A DNA stretch of 64,000 nt from NCBI GenBank assembly GCA_002347725.1, contig DDXA01000004.1, positions 496,001-560,000 of the forward strand, written 5' to 3'. Below are positions 43,637 to 52,538 of the stretch, piece by piece (within the stretch, counting starts at the first letter, position 1; every line of letters begins with the position of its first letter). The DNA comes from Actinobacteria bacterium UBA2272. Lineage in GTDB: Bacteria; Actinomycetota; Coriobacteriia; Anaerosomatales; Anaerosomataceae. A program made the translations under genes and the position numbers. The notes beneath the pieces are model-generated. The model saw nothing but the letters and a program-made list of their open reading frames with translations. It searched no databases and had not been told where the DNA came from.

Positions 43637-44590
43637 CTACACGCCGAGTCCCAGCTGCAGGTCGCCGGGCGGTCGTGTCACCGGCTCCACAAGTTCGGGG
43701 CCGAGGATCTTCGCGAGTTCGAGCGCGTTTCTCGGCGCGTAGTCGTACTTGCAGTTGTTGAACATCACGTAGGTGACGTCCGTCTCCCCGGCAAGCTCGC
43801 GCACCTTCGGCTCCCACTCTTCGAGCTCGTCGCGACGGTAGAGGTAGTCGAACCTGTCGGCCGCCGAGACGTTGCGCGCGAAGTACGTGTCGCGATTGCG
43901 CCCGTGCAGGCGCACGTAACCGACCCCACTCGTGGCTGCCACAAGCGGAGGCATCGTCGTACGCGTGGGAAACTGCGGGGCGTCAACGCTCACGTAGGTC
44001 ATGTCGCGGTCGCCCAGGAACTTGAGCGTCTCGCGCACGTGGCTCTCGTCCACCCACGAAGGATGCCGGAACTCCACGAGCATCCGGTGCGAGCCGAGCT
44101 TGTCGCGCGCGTACTCGAGGTACGCAAGGTTGTCGTCGAGCAGTGCGGCATCGAGCGCGGTGAAAAACGGCGGGAACTGCATCAGGATCCCGCCGAGCTT
44201 GCCGGCCTCCGCGAGCGGCTCCATCGCTTCCAGGAACAAAGCGAAAGCCAGATCGACCATCTCCGGCGAGGGCCGCTTCACCCGGCCGCGTTCCACCGCG
44301 TGAGGATACTCGCGCAGTTCGGGATGGAGCGCGCGTTCATCGACCGCATGTTGCGTCATCATGCCGAAGGCCTTCACGTGGAAGACGAACCCGGGCGGCG
44401 TCCGCTTCGCCCAGTTCTCCACGACGCGTCGGTCAGGGATGGCGTAAAACGGCGCGTCGGCCTCGACGGTATCGAAGCGTCCCGCGTAGTAGCGCAGCCG
44501 CGCAGCGGGCGTGGCGATATCCGACGGATACCAGGCCTCGATCATGGTCCGGTCCGCCCACGAGCAGGTGCCGACGTGCACCCGTCCCAC
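43637..44590 (-). CDS. DUF72 (YecE-like) protein
   Basis: 317 residues, TIM-barrel DUF72 family. MGRVHVGTCSWADRTMIEAWYP, FDTVEADAPFYAIP, FHVKAFGMMTQH, LVEFRHPSWV and YVRLHGRN are the family blocks; YVMFNNCKYDYAP near the end. Biochemical role unknown. Starts with GTG at 44590, 18 nt after the cytochrome lipoprotein gene; the two are probably co-transcribed. Confidence 0.92.
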   Translation of the reverse strand: MGRVHVGTCSWADRTMIEAWYPSDIATPAARLRYYAGRFDTVEADAPFYAIPDRRVVENWAKRTPPGFVFHVKAFGMMTQHAVDERALHPELREYPHAVERGRVKRPSPEMVDLAFALFLEAMEPLAEAGKLGGILMQFPPFFTALDAALLDDNLAYLEYARDKLGSHRMLVEFRHPSWVDESHVRETLKFLGDRDMTYVSVDAPQFPTRTTMPPLVAATSGVGYVRLHGRNRDTYFARNVSAADRFDYLYRRDELEEWEPKVRELAGETDVTYVMFNNCKYDYAPRNALELAKILGPELVEPVTRPPGDLQLGLGV

Positions 44591-44608
44591 GTACCCGCCC
44601 TCCCCGAC

Positions 44609-44905
44609 CTACTGGAGGGACAGGTACTCGGCGATGGCCGCAGCCTCGTCGTCGGAGACCTGCGCCCCCTTGGCGATCATCTCATCGATGATCGCGGCCC
44701 AACCGACGGCGTCCGCGTCTTCCTCGAGCACGCGCTCAAGGTCGTGACAGACCGTGCACTTGGTCTGCAGCAGCGCCTCGCCGTCCAGCCCGGTCGCCTC
44801 ACCGGGCGTAGGCTCCGGAGCGGGAGCGGGCTCATCGGCCGCGCAGGCCACGCCAGCGGCCAGTACCACAACCAGAAGCAACGTCATCACGAGTCGGTTC
44901 AGCAT
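44609..44905 (-). CDS. Small c-type cytochrome lipoprotein
   Basis: 98 residues. Lipobox signal peptide ending LAAGVA-C21; proline/alanine-rich spacer; one heme-binding CTVCH (C50-C53-H54); C-terminal helix with DDEAAAIAEYLSL. A membrane-tethered mono-heme cytochrome for electron transfer outside the membrane. AAGGGA ribosome site before ATG 44905. It may serve the extracytoplasmic oxidases of this genome, such as the di-heme fusion protein at 53.8-59.0 kb (inference). Confidence 0.88.
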   Translation of the reverse strand: MLNRLVMTLLLVVVLAAGVACAADEPAPAPEPTPGEATGLDGEALLQTKCTVCHDLERVLEEDADAVGWAAIIDEMIAKGAQVSDDEAAAIAEYLSLQ

Positions 44906-44956
44906 CAGTGTTCCCTTCACTCTCGAGCGACCGCCAGAACGGACGGCCGACACCCG

Positions 44957-45850
44957 TTAGATACCCCTGCCGAAATCGGCCGACACACGCACGGCGTCGG
45001 CATCGAGTAGGCTACCGTAGTCACGCACGTAGTCGTCGAAGGTAAGCGGCACAGGCGGCGCGTGGTATGGCCAGTCGAACCGCTCGGCGATCAGATCGGC
45101 GAAGTTCTCGCGCACGAATCGCTCGGTGCGCACGTAGTCGAGCAGCGGGTCATGCTCGGACATGCCGAAGAAGCACGGTTGCGGATATGGCCCGACGAGA
45201 TCCTCCTCGGTCACGGTGAGGATCTCACGCACCTGCGCCACGAGGACCGCAAGCGTGGATGCCGAGTAGGACATGAGGCGGCCGCGAAGGTCGGTGGGCG
45301 TCTCGAAGCCGCCGATGTCGCACATGAACCAGACCACGAGCCGTACCGCATGCTCGTTGCCGAGCAGCCACGCGAGTGCGCGCCGCGGCAGACGGTGTTC
45401 GAGCGCCGATACCGCGGCCGAGATGAGCGCGCGGTCGATCGGTGGCCGCATAAGCGCACGGCTGCTCACGCACGGAGAAAGCAGCCCGACCTTGTCCACT
45501 CGCTCACCGAGCTGCTGCAGCACGCGAAGCGCCAGAATGCCGCCGAACGAGAACCCCATGAGCGCGAAGCGCTCCGCGCCGATGTGGTCGGCAAGGTCGG
45601 CGATCACCTGCGCGAGACGTGTGCTCGTGAAACCGTCGGCAAGCGGCGTACTTCCGCCGTGACCGGGCATCTCGAAGAAGTGGGTGTGATAGCGCTGGCC
45701 CATGAACTGGATCATGGGCGCCCAATCCTCGGCAAGCGAGACCGTTGCGGGCACGATTATGAGCGGCGGACCGTCGCCACACTCGGCATAGCGCAGTCGC
45801 GTTCCGGGAAGCTCGACTTCGCGCAAGATGACGTCGCAGGGGTGAGGCAC
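44957..45850 (-). CDS. Alpha/beta-hydrolase fold protein
   Basis: 297 residues. Alpha/beta-hydrolase: oxyanion region PLIIVPATVSLAEDW, nucleophile elbow GFSFGG (Ser), later SEHDP (acid region) and an Asp/His-containing C-terminus (RFDWPYHAPPVPLTFDDYV). An esterase, hydrolase or acyltransferase; substrate unknown. GTG at 45850 chosen: AGGAG lies 4-5 nt upstream; the longer form from 45910 lacks one. Confidence 0.82.
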   Translation of the reverse strand: MPHPCDVILREVELPGTRLRYAECGDGPPLIIVPATVSLAEDWAPMIQFMGQRYHTHFFEMPGHGGSTPLADGFTSTRLAQVIADLADHIGAERFALMGFSFGGILALRVLQQLGERVDKVGLLSPCVSSRALMRPPIDRALISAAVSALEHRLPRRALAWLLGNEHAVRLVVWFMCDIGGFETPTDLRGRLMSYSASTLAVLVAQVREILTVTEEDLVGPYPQPCFFGMSEHDPLLDYVRTERFVRENFADLIAERFDWPYHAPPVPLTFDDYVRDYGSLLDADAVRVSADFGRGI

Positions 45851-46342
45851 GAGACTCCTCGTTCGGACAGCGGACGGACGTATCATCGCGCCTTCGGCTG
45901 CGCGCGGCAACAGCCGGTCCGTGACTGAGCGGCCGTGCGTGCGCTATAGTGAGACTGATGGGGCACACGTCTACGCGACATCCCCGCCCGGCACGCCGGC
46001 AGAGCCCACGAGCCACCGGCCAGGTGCCCTTCTCACCCCTCTGGCAGCCTACGTGCGCATCGCGCGCGCACGTATCCGCGCTCGTCCACGTCCGCGGACA
46101 TGGAGACCCGACCGGAGAACAGGCAGGTGAGCGTATGCGCAGGCTGGCATCGACGCATCCGAGGAAGCGCCGCCGGAGATACGCGATGGCGGTGGTCCTC
46201 CAGCGTCAGATGTGCGCCATGGGGACCGTCGTGCACATCAGGCCGGTCAAGCGGATATTCAGCTCGGCCACCCCGTTCCACTTCTAGAGAGCGGCACCAT
46301 CGCACCATCGCACCGTGCCCGACGGTCTGCGAGAATCACGGC
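45851..46342. other. 492-nt intergenic region with possible leader RNA
   Basis: No firm gene. Contains a plausible plus-strand -10 (TATAGT at 45945-45950) followed by about 180 nt with self-complementary parts (GGGCAC near 45962 against GTGCCC near 46023). A 50-codon frame (46135-46287, Arg-rich, ribosome site GCAGGTGAG) ends 55 nt before the acetyltransferase gene; it could be a leader peptide but is not convincing. CACCATCG-type triplets repeat at 46296-46315. Confidence 0.35.
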
Positions 46343-46813
46343 ATGACCGAAGGCATAACCATCACCCGTGCCACCGTGAGCGACGCTCACGAGATACTCG
46401 GCCTCATCAGGCGTGCGTTCGCCTCCGCGGCCAGACTCTACGACGAGCCCGACCTGCCGCCGCTTGCCGAGTCGATCGACGAGCACAAGGCGCGGTACGC
46501 CACGCACGTCGTTCTCAAGGCGGTCGATGAGGACGGCACCATCGTAGGCAGCGTCCAGGGTGAGCGTCGCGCCGATGGCACGTGCTACGTCGCCCGGCTG
46601 GCAGTCGAGCCCTCACGACAGAGGCAAGGCATCGGGCTGGCGCTCACGGCGGCCATCGAGGCCGAGTTCCCCGAGGCGCGGCGCTTCGAGCTGTTCACGG
46701 GACACCTGAACGAGTCGTCGCTGCGCCTGTATGCGTCACTCGGCTACCGCGAGATACGACGCCAGCGCGAGAACGACCGTCTCACCCTGGTGTGGCTCGA
46801 GAAGGTTCGGTAG
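46343..46813 (+). CDS. GNAT family N-acetyltransferase
   Basis: 156 residues. GNAT fold: ITRATVSDAHEILGLIRRAF, LAVEPSRQRQGIGLALTAAIEAE (acetyl-CoA-binding RQRQGIG), HLNESSLRLYASLGYRE. Acetylates an unknown small molecule or protein. No strong ribosome site at ATG 46343. Confidence 0.88.
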   Translation: MTEGITITRATVSDAHEILGLIRRAFASAARLYDEPDLPPLAESIDEHKARYATHVVLKAVDEDGTIVGSVQGERRADGTCYVARLAVEPSRQRQGIGLALTAAIEAEFPEARRFELFTGHLNESSLRLYASLGYREIRRQRENDRLTLVWLEKVR

Positions 46814-46832
46814 CCGCGCTCCGACCGCGCGT

Positions 46833-47267
46833 CTACTGCGGCGACACGAACTCGCTGCCCACGCCGATCCCGTGCTCGGCAGCCCAACCTTGCGGGAGTT
46901 CCACGACATACGCACTCGGACCGGGGCTGGTCACCAGGCGGGACTCGCCGGGGGACAGCGACTCTATCGCGCTTACCGTGAGGTCCTGGCCGATGAAGAC
47001 GACGTCAATGGGAAACGAGACCTCCTTCATCGCAAAAGTCCGCACCCCGGCGTCCTCGAAGATGAAGAGCATGCCCTCACCCGGCGCGAGCGGCTCGTGG
47101 TCCTGCAGGCCGCGCGAACGATCCCCGGGCTTCTCGGCTATCTCAACGCGGATCTCGACACCGTCCAGCACGACGACCTCTCGTTTCGCAGGCACGGCGC
47201 ACCCGGTCATGGCCAGCGCGAGTGCGAGCACTGCGGCCATCCGCGCGGGCCTGCGAAGCGCTACCAT
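46833..47267 (-). CDS. DUF192 lipoprotein
   Basis: 144 residues. Lipobox LALAMTG-C, then a DUF192 domain: VEIRVEIAEKPGDRSRGLQDHEPLAPGEGMLFIFED, FAMKEVSFPIDVVFIG, ESLSPGESRLV and the ending SEFVSPQ. Function of DUF192 is unknown; this version is exported and lipid-anchored. ATG 47267 is assumed, 7 nt from the divergent glycosyltransferase stub; a GTG/ATG further upstream would overlap it. Confidence 0.85.
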   Translation of the reverse strand: MVALRRPARMAAVLALALAMTGCAVPAKREVVVLDGVEIRVEIAEKPGDRSRGLQDHEPLAPGEGMLFIFEDAGVRTFAMKEVSFPIDVVFIGQDLTVSAIESLSPGESRLVTSPGPSAYVVELPQGWAAEHGIGVGSEFVSPQ

Positions 47268-47274
47268 CGTCCGT

Positions 47275-47379
47275 ATGAGAATCGTATGCGTCACGGATAC
47301 CTATCTGCCCGAGACGAACGGCATCCTCACAGCCCTTCTTCGCTGCGCACGCAGGCTGGCCGAGGGCCGGGACCACTGA
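47275..47379 (+). pseudogene. N-terminal stub of a GT4 glycosyltransferase
   Basis: 34 codons, MRIVCVTDTYLPETNGILTA then LLRCARRLAEGRDH and a stop. The start is the typical opening of family 4 glycosyltransferases (MRIxxVTDxYLPExNG). The donor-binding and acceptor parts are absent and the next gene begins 12 nt later, so the rest has been lost by deletion. Probably not functional. Confidence 0.7.
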
Positions 47380-47391
47380 CGGAGGAGCACG

Positions 47392-48321
47392 ATGGCGACG
47401 CACGGAGGTTCGAAGATAGCGGTAGTGGCGGCGGTGGTGGCCAACCTCGCCATCGCCATCATCAAGTTCATCGCAGCGGCGATCACCGGCTCTTCGGCGA
47501 TGATCTCCGAGGGCATCCACTCACTCGTGGACACGGGCAACGGCGGGCTGCTGCTCCTCGGCATGGACAGGTCCCGGCGGCCTGCCGATGCAGGACACCC
47601 GTTCGGGCACGGGAAGGCGATCTACTTCTGGAGCCTTGTGGTGGCCGTTTCGATCTTCGGCATCGGCGGTGGCATGTCGCTGTATGAAGGCATCGCGCAC
47701 ATCCGGCACGTCGCGCCGAACGCCGAGCTCACGGATCCCACCGTGAACTACATCGTGCTTGGAATCGCGTTCGTCGTCGAAGGCTTCTCGTTCTCGGTGG
47801 CGATGAAGGAGTTCCGCAAGGCGAAGGGTTCGCGCGGCGCCTGGCAGTTCATCCGCGAGTCGAAGGACCCGAGTCTGTACACCGTGGTGCTCGAGGACTC
47901 GGCGGCCATGACCGGTCTCGTCTTCGCGTTCCTCGGCGTGTTCTTCGGCCACCTGCTCCACAACCCGTACCTGGACGGTGTGGCATCGATCGCGATCGGC
48001 CTGCTGCTGATGTCCGTCGCGTTCGTGCTCGCCGCCGAGACGAAGGGGCTGTTGCTGGGCGAAGGCATGAGCGACACGGATCTCGCCGAGCTCAGAGCGC
48101 TGGTCGAGGCTGATGCGGACGTGACGCACGCAGGCGACATCCTCACGATGTACATGGGCCCGCACGACCTGCTCGTGAACCTGAGCGTGACCTTCACGCC
48201 GGGCCTGCGCGCCGAGGCCATGCTCGAATCGATCCGGCGCATCGAGACGGCGATCACCGCGCGACACCCGGAGTGCACGCGCGTCTATATCGAAGCCGAG
48301 TCGCTGCCGGCCACGCTATGA
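47392..48321 (+). CDS. Cation diffusion facilitator (CDF) family transporter
   Basis: 309 residues. N-terminal membrane domain with GSSAMISEGIHSLVDTGN (metal-site Asp in helix 2), AGHPFGHGKAIYFW (HPxGHGK), helix 5 LEDSAAMTGLVFAFLGVFFGHLL (second Asp pair), then a cytoplasmic C-terminal domain with MYMGPHDLLVNLSVTF. Exports divalent metal ions (Zn, Mn, Fe or Co) using the proton gradient; ion cannot be read from sequence. GGAGGAG ribosome site. Confidence 0.93.
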   Translation: MATHGGSKIAVVAAVVANLAIAIIKFIAAAITGSSAMISEGIHSLVDTGNGGLLLLGMDRSRRPADAGHPFGHGKAIYFWSLVVAVSIFGIGGGMSLYEGIAHIRHVAPNAELTDPTVNYIVLGIAFVVEGFSFSVAMKEFRKAKGSRGAWQFIRESKDPSLYTVVLEDSAAMTGLVFAFLGVFFGHLLHNPYLDGVASIAIGLLLMSVAFVLAAETKGLLLGEGMSDTDLAELRALVEADADVTHAGDILTMYMGPHDLLVNLSVTFTPGLRAEAMLESIRRIETAITARHPECTRVYIEAESLPATL

Positions 48322-48325
48322 GATG

Positions 48326-48364
48326 ACTCGGCCCGCCTCCGGGGAATCCCGTGACGGGCCGAGT
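48326..48364. terminator. Bidirectional terminator with nested hairpin
   Basis: Outer stem ACTCGGCCCG (48326-48335) / CGGGCCGAGT (48355-48364), inner stem CGGG/CCCG. Between the convergent CDF gene and the hypothetical gene at 48391. Confidence 0.78.
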
Positions 48365-48390
48365 GCGGGGGCATCCCGGTCGAGCGGAGC

Positions 48391-48786
48391 TCAGTACGCG
48401 AAAGAGGCCCCGTCGAGAGCCTGACCCGTGCCGGCGGCCGGCTCCCGGACACCCATCACTATCGCGCGCACCGCATCGATGGTGGCCATGCGCTGCGTGC
48501 CGTGCCGGCGTAGACGGTCTCCCAGACTCACGATCTGGCGGGTGTGCTCGAAGTCGAGCTTGCTGAAGTGCAACTCGTCCCACTCCGCACGCGTGCTCAC
48601 GGCCCACAGTTCGCCGAGAAGCCAGCGCAGGCTCACCAGGTCCTCCTGCGTGAGGTAGTACCAGTCGGCGCGAAGGCCATGCCGGAGACGCTCGAGCGCC
48701 CGCTCGATGGCGCGCTGCCGGTTGACCTCGTACAGACGCATACCGAGGTCCTCGTCGGTCAGATCCGGGCGGATGACGGTACCCAT
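48391..48786 (-). CDS. Hypothetical soluble helical protein
   Basis: 131 residues, mostly helical, no membrane segment: YEVNRQRAIERALERLRHGL, DLVSLRWLLGELWAVSTRAEWDEL, TRQIVSLGDRLRRHGTQRM. No family recognised. The second in-frame ATG (48786) is preferred because AAGGG is 9 nt upstream; the first ATG touches the ribosome site. Confidence 0.6.
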   Translation of the reverse strand: MGTVIRPDLTDEDLGMRLYEVNRQRAIERALERLRHGLRADWYYLTQEDLVSLRWLLGELWAVSTRAEWDELHFSKLDFEHTRQIVSLGDRLRRHGTQRMATIDAVRAIVMGVREPAAGTGQALDGASFAY

Positions 48787-48906
48787 GCGATTCATCCCTT
48801 CACGCGGGGTGTGCGTGACCTATTCGATGCGAAGAGTAATCATCCTTCCACGATGAAGAAACCCGCATCGACATAAGCCTCGGTTAACGGGCAGGGACGG
48901 CTTCGC

Positions 48907-49614
48907 TCAGCCACCGTTACCCATCAGCCGCGCCGCCATCGAGTCGGCCTCGTGCCGCAGCATCGCGACCTCGGGATCGAGGTCGAGCGCGTGCTCGAGC
49001 CGCTCAAGCAGCCGGTCGCCGCCGCGAAGCGCCGTCCATCGCAGACGACGGGCGAGGGGCTCCCACGGACTCAGCCGGTTCCGGAACCACAGCCAGGACA
49101 TCACGAGTGCCAGCGCGCCGAGCGGGATGCCAACCACCCACTCGTGCTCCGGGAACAGTGCCGTGGCAGTCACACCAAGCGCCATCGCGGTGATGGGCCA
49201 CACGAGCGGCGTCGGCTGGTTCATCACGAGGAACATGAGCTTGGGCACCTCGATGACGCCGCCCTTGGGCTCGAAGTTGATCTCCGCCCGCCTGAGTCGG
49301 ATGTAGACCGCAAGCGCGCCTCTCCGGCGGCGCATGTCCCACATCGTCGCGAGAAGGAAGGTCGCGAATGACACGCCCACGGCCCACCGTACGACCGCCC
49401 GTGCCTCGGGAACACCGAGCACGACCCCCGCGCCGGCAAGCAGTGTCGCGAGGATGTAGAGCATCGGCATACCGAACGCGGGCTCTTCCAGGCGCGCATC
49501 GGCCACATCGGCGACATCGGTGGAGAGCAGGTAACCCCAGCCGATAGGATCGCGCGCGGACGCCACCGCGACGACAAGCGCGAATCCCATGAGCCCGAGC
49601 GCGATCGGCAGCAT
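48907..49614 (-). CDS. Membrane protein of unknown function
   Basis: 235 residues: helix 1 ALGLMGFALVVAVASA, helix 2 around 48-70, helix 3 around 75-92, charged inner stretch with RRRRGALAVYIRLRRAE and EVPKLMFLVMNQP, two more helices (about 140-185), then a helical tail rich in Arg/Leu. No family recognised. ATG 49614 (AAGGAA upstream) rather than the longer open frame, which would run through the tRNA-Val locus. Confidence 0.65.
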   Translation of the reverse strand: MLPIALGLMGFALVVAVASARDPIGWGYLLSTDVADVADARLEEPAFGMPMLYILATLLAGAGVVLGVPEARAVVRWAVGVSFATFLLATMWDMRRRRGALAVYIRLRRAEINFEPKGGVIEVPKLMFLVMNQPTPLVWPITAMALGVTATALFPEHEWVVGIPLGALALVMSWLWFRNRLSPWEPLARRLRWTALRGGDRLLERLEHALDLDPEVAMLRHEADSMAARLMGNGG

Positions 49615-49765
49615 ACGGCGTGTTCCTTCACTGGCGTGTCGTGGGACGGACGTGACGTATGTGCGGAGTACGCCACGGCAGCCCCTATCCCTGCCGGACT
49701 CGGCCTGCTGAAGGCCGAAACGGCAGTGCCCCGCTTCGATGTGAAGGCGGGGCACGGGTGTCTGA

Positions 49766-49840
49766 TGGTGGGCGATGAGGGATTTGAACCCCCGACTTCC
49801 TCCTTGTAAGGGAGGCACTCTCCCGCTGAGTTAATCGCCC
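49766..49840 (-). tRNA. tRNA-Val (anticodon TAC), CCA encoded
   Basis: Minus strand: acceptor GGGCGAT/ATCGCCC, D-arm AACTCAGCGGGAGAGT, anticodon stem CCTCC with loop CTTACAA (TAC), T-arm GGGGGTTCAAATCCC, encoded CCA. A -10-like TAGAAT lies 19 nt upstream (49859-49864, minus strand). Confidence 0.96.
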
Positions 49841-49896
49841 GAACGAGGTGCGAGGCACATTCTAGCAGCATCGCAGCGGGGAAGGCCCCCGCGCGG

Positions 49897-51507
49897 CTAG
49901 AGCACAACCGTCGAGTCCCCCTCCGCGACGAATACATCAGCCTCCGGCGGCTCAGGCGGGAGAACAAGCGTGAAGACGGAGCCGACGCCGACCTCGCTGG
50001 TCACGGAGATCGTCCCACCGATAGCCTGGGCCAGCCGTCGCGAGATCGCCAACCCCAGACCGGTCCCGGCGTAGATCTTCGAGGTGTCGGGCCTTGCCTG
50101 GTGGAAGTGGTCGAAGACCGCCTCGACCTCGGATGCCGGTATACCGATCCCGGTGTCGCGGACCTCGAATGCGACGGATCCGTCGGGGCGAGCGCTAACA
50201 ATGACCTCGACAGCGCCTTCATGTGTGAACTTCACCGCGTTGGACAACAGATTGAGCATGATCTGCTCCAGCTTGCCGCGATCGGTGCTGATGATTTCCG
50301 GCGCATCCTCTGCGACGATCCAGTTGAGTGCGACCCGCTGACCGGCCGCGATCGGCGACATCATGTCGATGAGCATGCCGATCGCCTCGGCGATGTGAAA
50401 CGACGTCACGTCGATCCGCGCCCGCCCGGCCTCCAGCCGCGCAAGGTCGAGAACGTCGTCGATGAGCGACAGCAACTGCTGTCCGGAATGGAGCACCATC
50501 GTCAGCTGCCGCTCCTGCTCGTCGGTCAGGTCACCCGCCATCCGTTTGAGCATGATGTCCGTGAAGCCGATGATCGAGTTGAGCGGCGTTCGCAGCTCGT
50601 GGCTCATCGACGCCATGAAGTCGTCCTTGGCGCGCGTCGCCTGCCGCAGATCGTCGTTGAGCGCAAGCAACTCGGCCGTGCGCGCCTCCACCAGCTGCTC
50701 GAGGTGATCGCGATACTCGCTCAGTTCGCGCTCGGCACGACGCCGGTCGGTTACCTCGTGCTCGAGCATCGTGTGTGACTGCTGCAACTCGGCTACCATG
50801 CCGTCGAAAGCGGTCGCCAGTTCGCCGACCTCGTCCGAGCTCCTGATCCCGCTGCGTGTGGAGAGTCTGCCGCGCCCGACCTCCCGGGCGCTATCGCGCA
50901 GCACCAGGATGGGCGACACGATCGTGCGGTTCGTCGACACCCCGATGACGACCATCACCGACACGCCCGAAAGCGCGATCGCAAGTACGAGGGCGAACGT
51001 GCGCTGCTGCGCCGTGATCGCCTCCAGACTCGAACGCTCACCGAGTGTCACCGAGTCCGACACCATGGACTGCATGACGACAAGCAGGCGCGCGGCGAGC
51101 CGGGCCTGGTACTCCCGGGAGATCACAGGGTCGACTTCACCGAGCGTGCCCCGCTCGTGGGCGACCGTGATCTCGTCGAAGAGCAGGTACGCCTCGGCAC
51201 TGTTCTCTCGCACATGAGCAAGGAGGGGCTCATCGGCACCCGAGACGAGCGCAAGCCCGCTGAGCACATGCTCGAGTTCGGCGTGCATCGCACGCCACTG
51301 CCGCTCGGCCCGGGGCTCGTAGTGAACGAGATAGTCGGTGGTGAGCATCGAGAGCTCGAAGATCTGGTTGAGCGACTCGGCCACCTTGTCGTTGCGGTCT
51401 ATCGCACGCTCCACGGCACGCATGCCAAGAATCAGCACGAACGCCACGCTGACCGCGATCAAGACAGCCAGGAGAGCGCTCAGCTGTATGCGGGTCCTGA
51501 TCCTCAT
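49897..51507 (-). CDS. Sensor histidine kinase
   Basis: 536 residues. Two membrane helices (about 9-29 and 171-192) flank an extracytoplasmic helical sensor; HAMP (about 193-250), a coiled coil (RRRAERELSEYRDHLEQL), HisKA with ASMSHELRTPLNSIIGF, and HATPase with N box LLSNAVKFTHEG, G1 DTGIGIP and G2 GTGLGLAIS. No receiver domain and no response regulator beside it. Its ATG overlaps the stop of the substrate-binding lipoprotein gene by 4 nt, so the two are coupled. Confidence 0.93.
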   Translation of the reverse strand: MRIRTRIQLSALLAVLIAVSVAFVLILGMRAVERAIDRNDKVAESLNQIFELSMLTTDYLVHYEPRAERQWRAMHAELEHVLSGLALVSGADEPLLAHVRENSAEAYLLFDEITVAHERGTLGEVDPVISREYQARLAARLLVVMQSMVSDSVTLGERSSLEAITAQQRTFALVLAIALSGVSVMVVIGVSTNRTIVSPILVLRDSAREVGRGRLSTRSGIRSSDEVGELATAFDGMVAELQQSHTMLEHEVTDRRRAERELSEYRDHLEQLVEARTAELLALNDDLRQATRAKDDFMASMSHELRTPLNSIIGFTDIMLKRMAGDLTDEQERQLTMVLHSGQQLLSLIDDVLDLARLEAGRARIDVTSFHIAEAIGMLIDMMSPIAAGQRVALNWIVAEDAPEIISTDRGKLEQIMLNLLSNAVKFTHEGAVEVIVSARPDGSVAFEVRDTGIGIPASEVEAVFDHFHQARPDTSKIYAGTGLGLAISRRLAQAIGGTISVTSEVGVGSVFTLVLPPEPPEADVFVAEGDSTVVL

Positions 51508-52538
51508 CGGATGACCGTCACGCGCTCGGGAGCCACCGCGTCAAGCGGCCGGGAGTCGAGTAGGCGCAGGAAGTCGAAGCGCACGGCGGGATCTACGATA
51601 CCCGCCCCGGCCGCCCAGCGCGCCTGATCCTCAAGGTTCATGACGAGTGACTGCCGGAGCCCCACGGCGCCTTCGGAGATGATGCAGTCGCACAGCTGAT
51701 CCGGGCTGATGCCGAGGGCGTCCGCAAGCTCCTCCCGCGTCCGGCCGGTGGTGTCGGCTACGCCCACACGCTCGGCTTCCAGCAAGGACTCGATGAGCCG
51801 CTGGAGCGTCTCGGCACCGGGGGACGACATATCACCGGGACGCACACACAGGTTCATGGTCTTCTCGTACAGGCCGTGCTCCTCGAACAGGACGAAATCG
51901 TCGCCGAGGGCATCCTCGAGTTCGGCGACGAACGGCTGGCGGAGCGAGACGGCATCGAGCTGGCCGTCGATCAGCGCAGCTGTCACAGCTTCAAAGGAGT
52001 CGAAACTGACCTCGACGTCGTCCTCGGACATCCCGTGCTTGATGAGGAACCCGTGCAGGAAGAAGTGAGCGGCCGTACCCTCCCGCGTGCCGACGCGCTT
52101 GCCGCGCAGGTCCGCCGGCTCGCTGATGCCCGCATCCGAGCGTGCAACGACCCTGATGTCGCTCGGATCGGACGCAACGGTCGCTACGATACGCACTGGC
52201 TGGCCGCCGAGCGACGCGAGAGCGATCGGTGTGTCCGCGCACAAAGCCGCGTCGACCTCGCCGGCAAGCAGCGCCTCGAGCGCGAGCTGGCTGCTGGAGT
52301 ACTCCTTGAAGTCCACCTCGAGACCCGCGCCGGCGAAGAGACCTTCGGCGCGCGCGATGTAGGCCAGCGCGGAGAGCTCCTCGCGGCTCACACCCAGCGA
52401 CACGGGAACCGGCGCGACCTCCGGCTCGGGAGACAGACGATCGCACCCGCCGAGCGCGGGCATGACGGCGCACGCCAGCGACACGACGATCAGTGCCACT
52501 GTCGCACGATTGCGCTTCCATCGCCGCAGTCGGCTCAC
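51504..52538 (-). CDS. Substrate-binding lipoprotein (NMT1/SsuA/ThiY-like)
   Basis: 344 residues. Lipobox signal peptide (ACAVMPALGG-C). Type-2 periplasmic-binding fold of the NMT1/ABC sulfonate or pyrimidine-precursor group: PVSLGVSREELSALAYIARAEGLF, EVDFKEYSSSQLALEALLAGEVDAAL, ISEPADLRGKRVGTREGTAAHFF. No ABC permease or ATPase is next to it; instead the sensor kinase follows with a 4-nt overlap, which suggests ligand presentation to the kinase. Starts GTG at 52538 (GTGA overlap with the SRPBCC gene). Confidence 0.87.
   Translation of the reverse strand: MSRLRRWKRNRATVALIVVSLACAVMPALGGCDRLSPEPEVAPVPVSLGVSREELSALAYIARAEGLFAGAGLEVDFKEYSSSQLALEALLAGEVDAALCADTPIALASLGGQPVRIVATVASDPSDIRVVARSDAGISEPADLRGKRVGTREGTAAHFFLHGFLIKHGMSEDDVEVSFDSFEAVTAALIDGQLDAVSLRQPFVAELEDALGDDFVLFEEHGLYEKTMNLCVRPGDMSSPGAETLQRLIESLLEAERVGVADTTGRTREELADALGISPDQLCDCIISEGAVGLRQSLVMNLEDQARWAAGAGIVDPAVRFDFLRLLDSRPLDAVAPERVTVIR

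Noticed and set aside
46135..46287. 50-codon Arg-rich plus-strand frame
   Set aside because: Possible leader peptide, but only a mediocre ribosome site and no similarity; left inside the intergenic note.
49615..49818. N-terminal extension of the membrane protein at 48907-49614
   Set aside because: The extension reads through the tRNA-Val locus and is not hydrophobic; the ATG at 49614 with AAGGAA is better.
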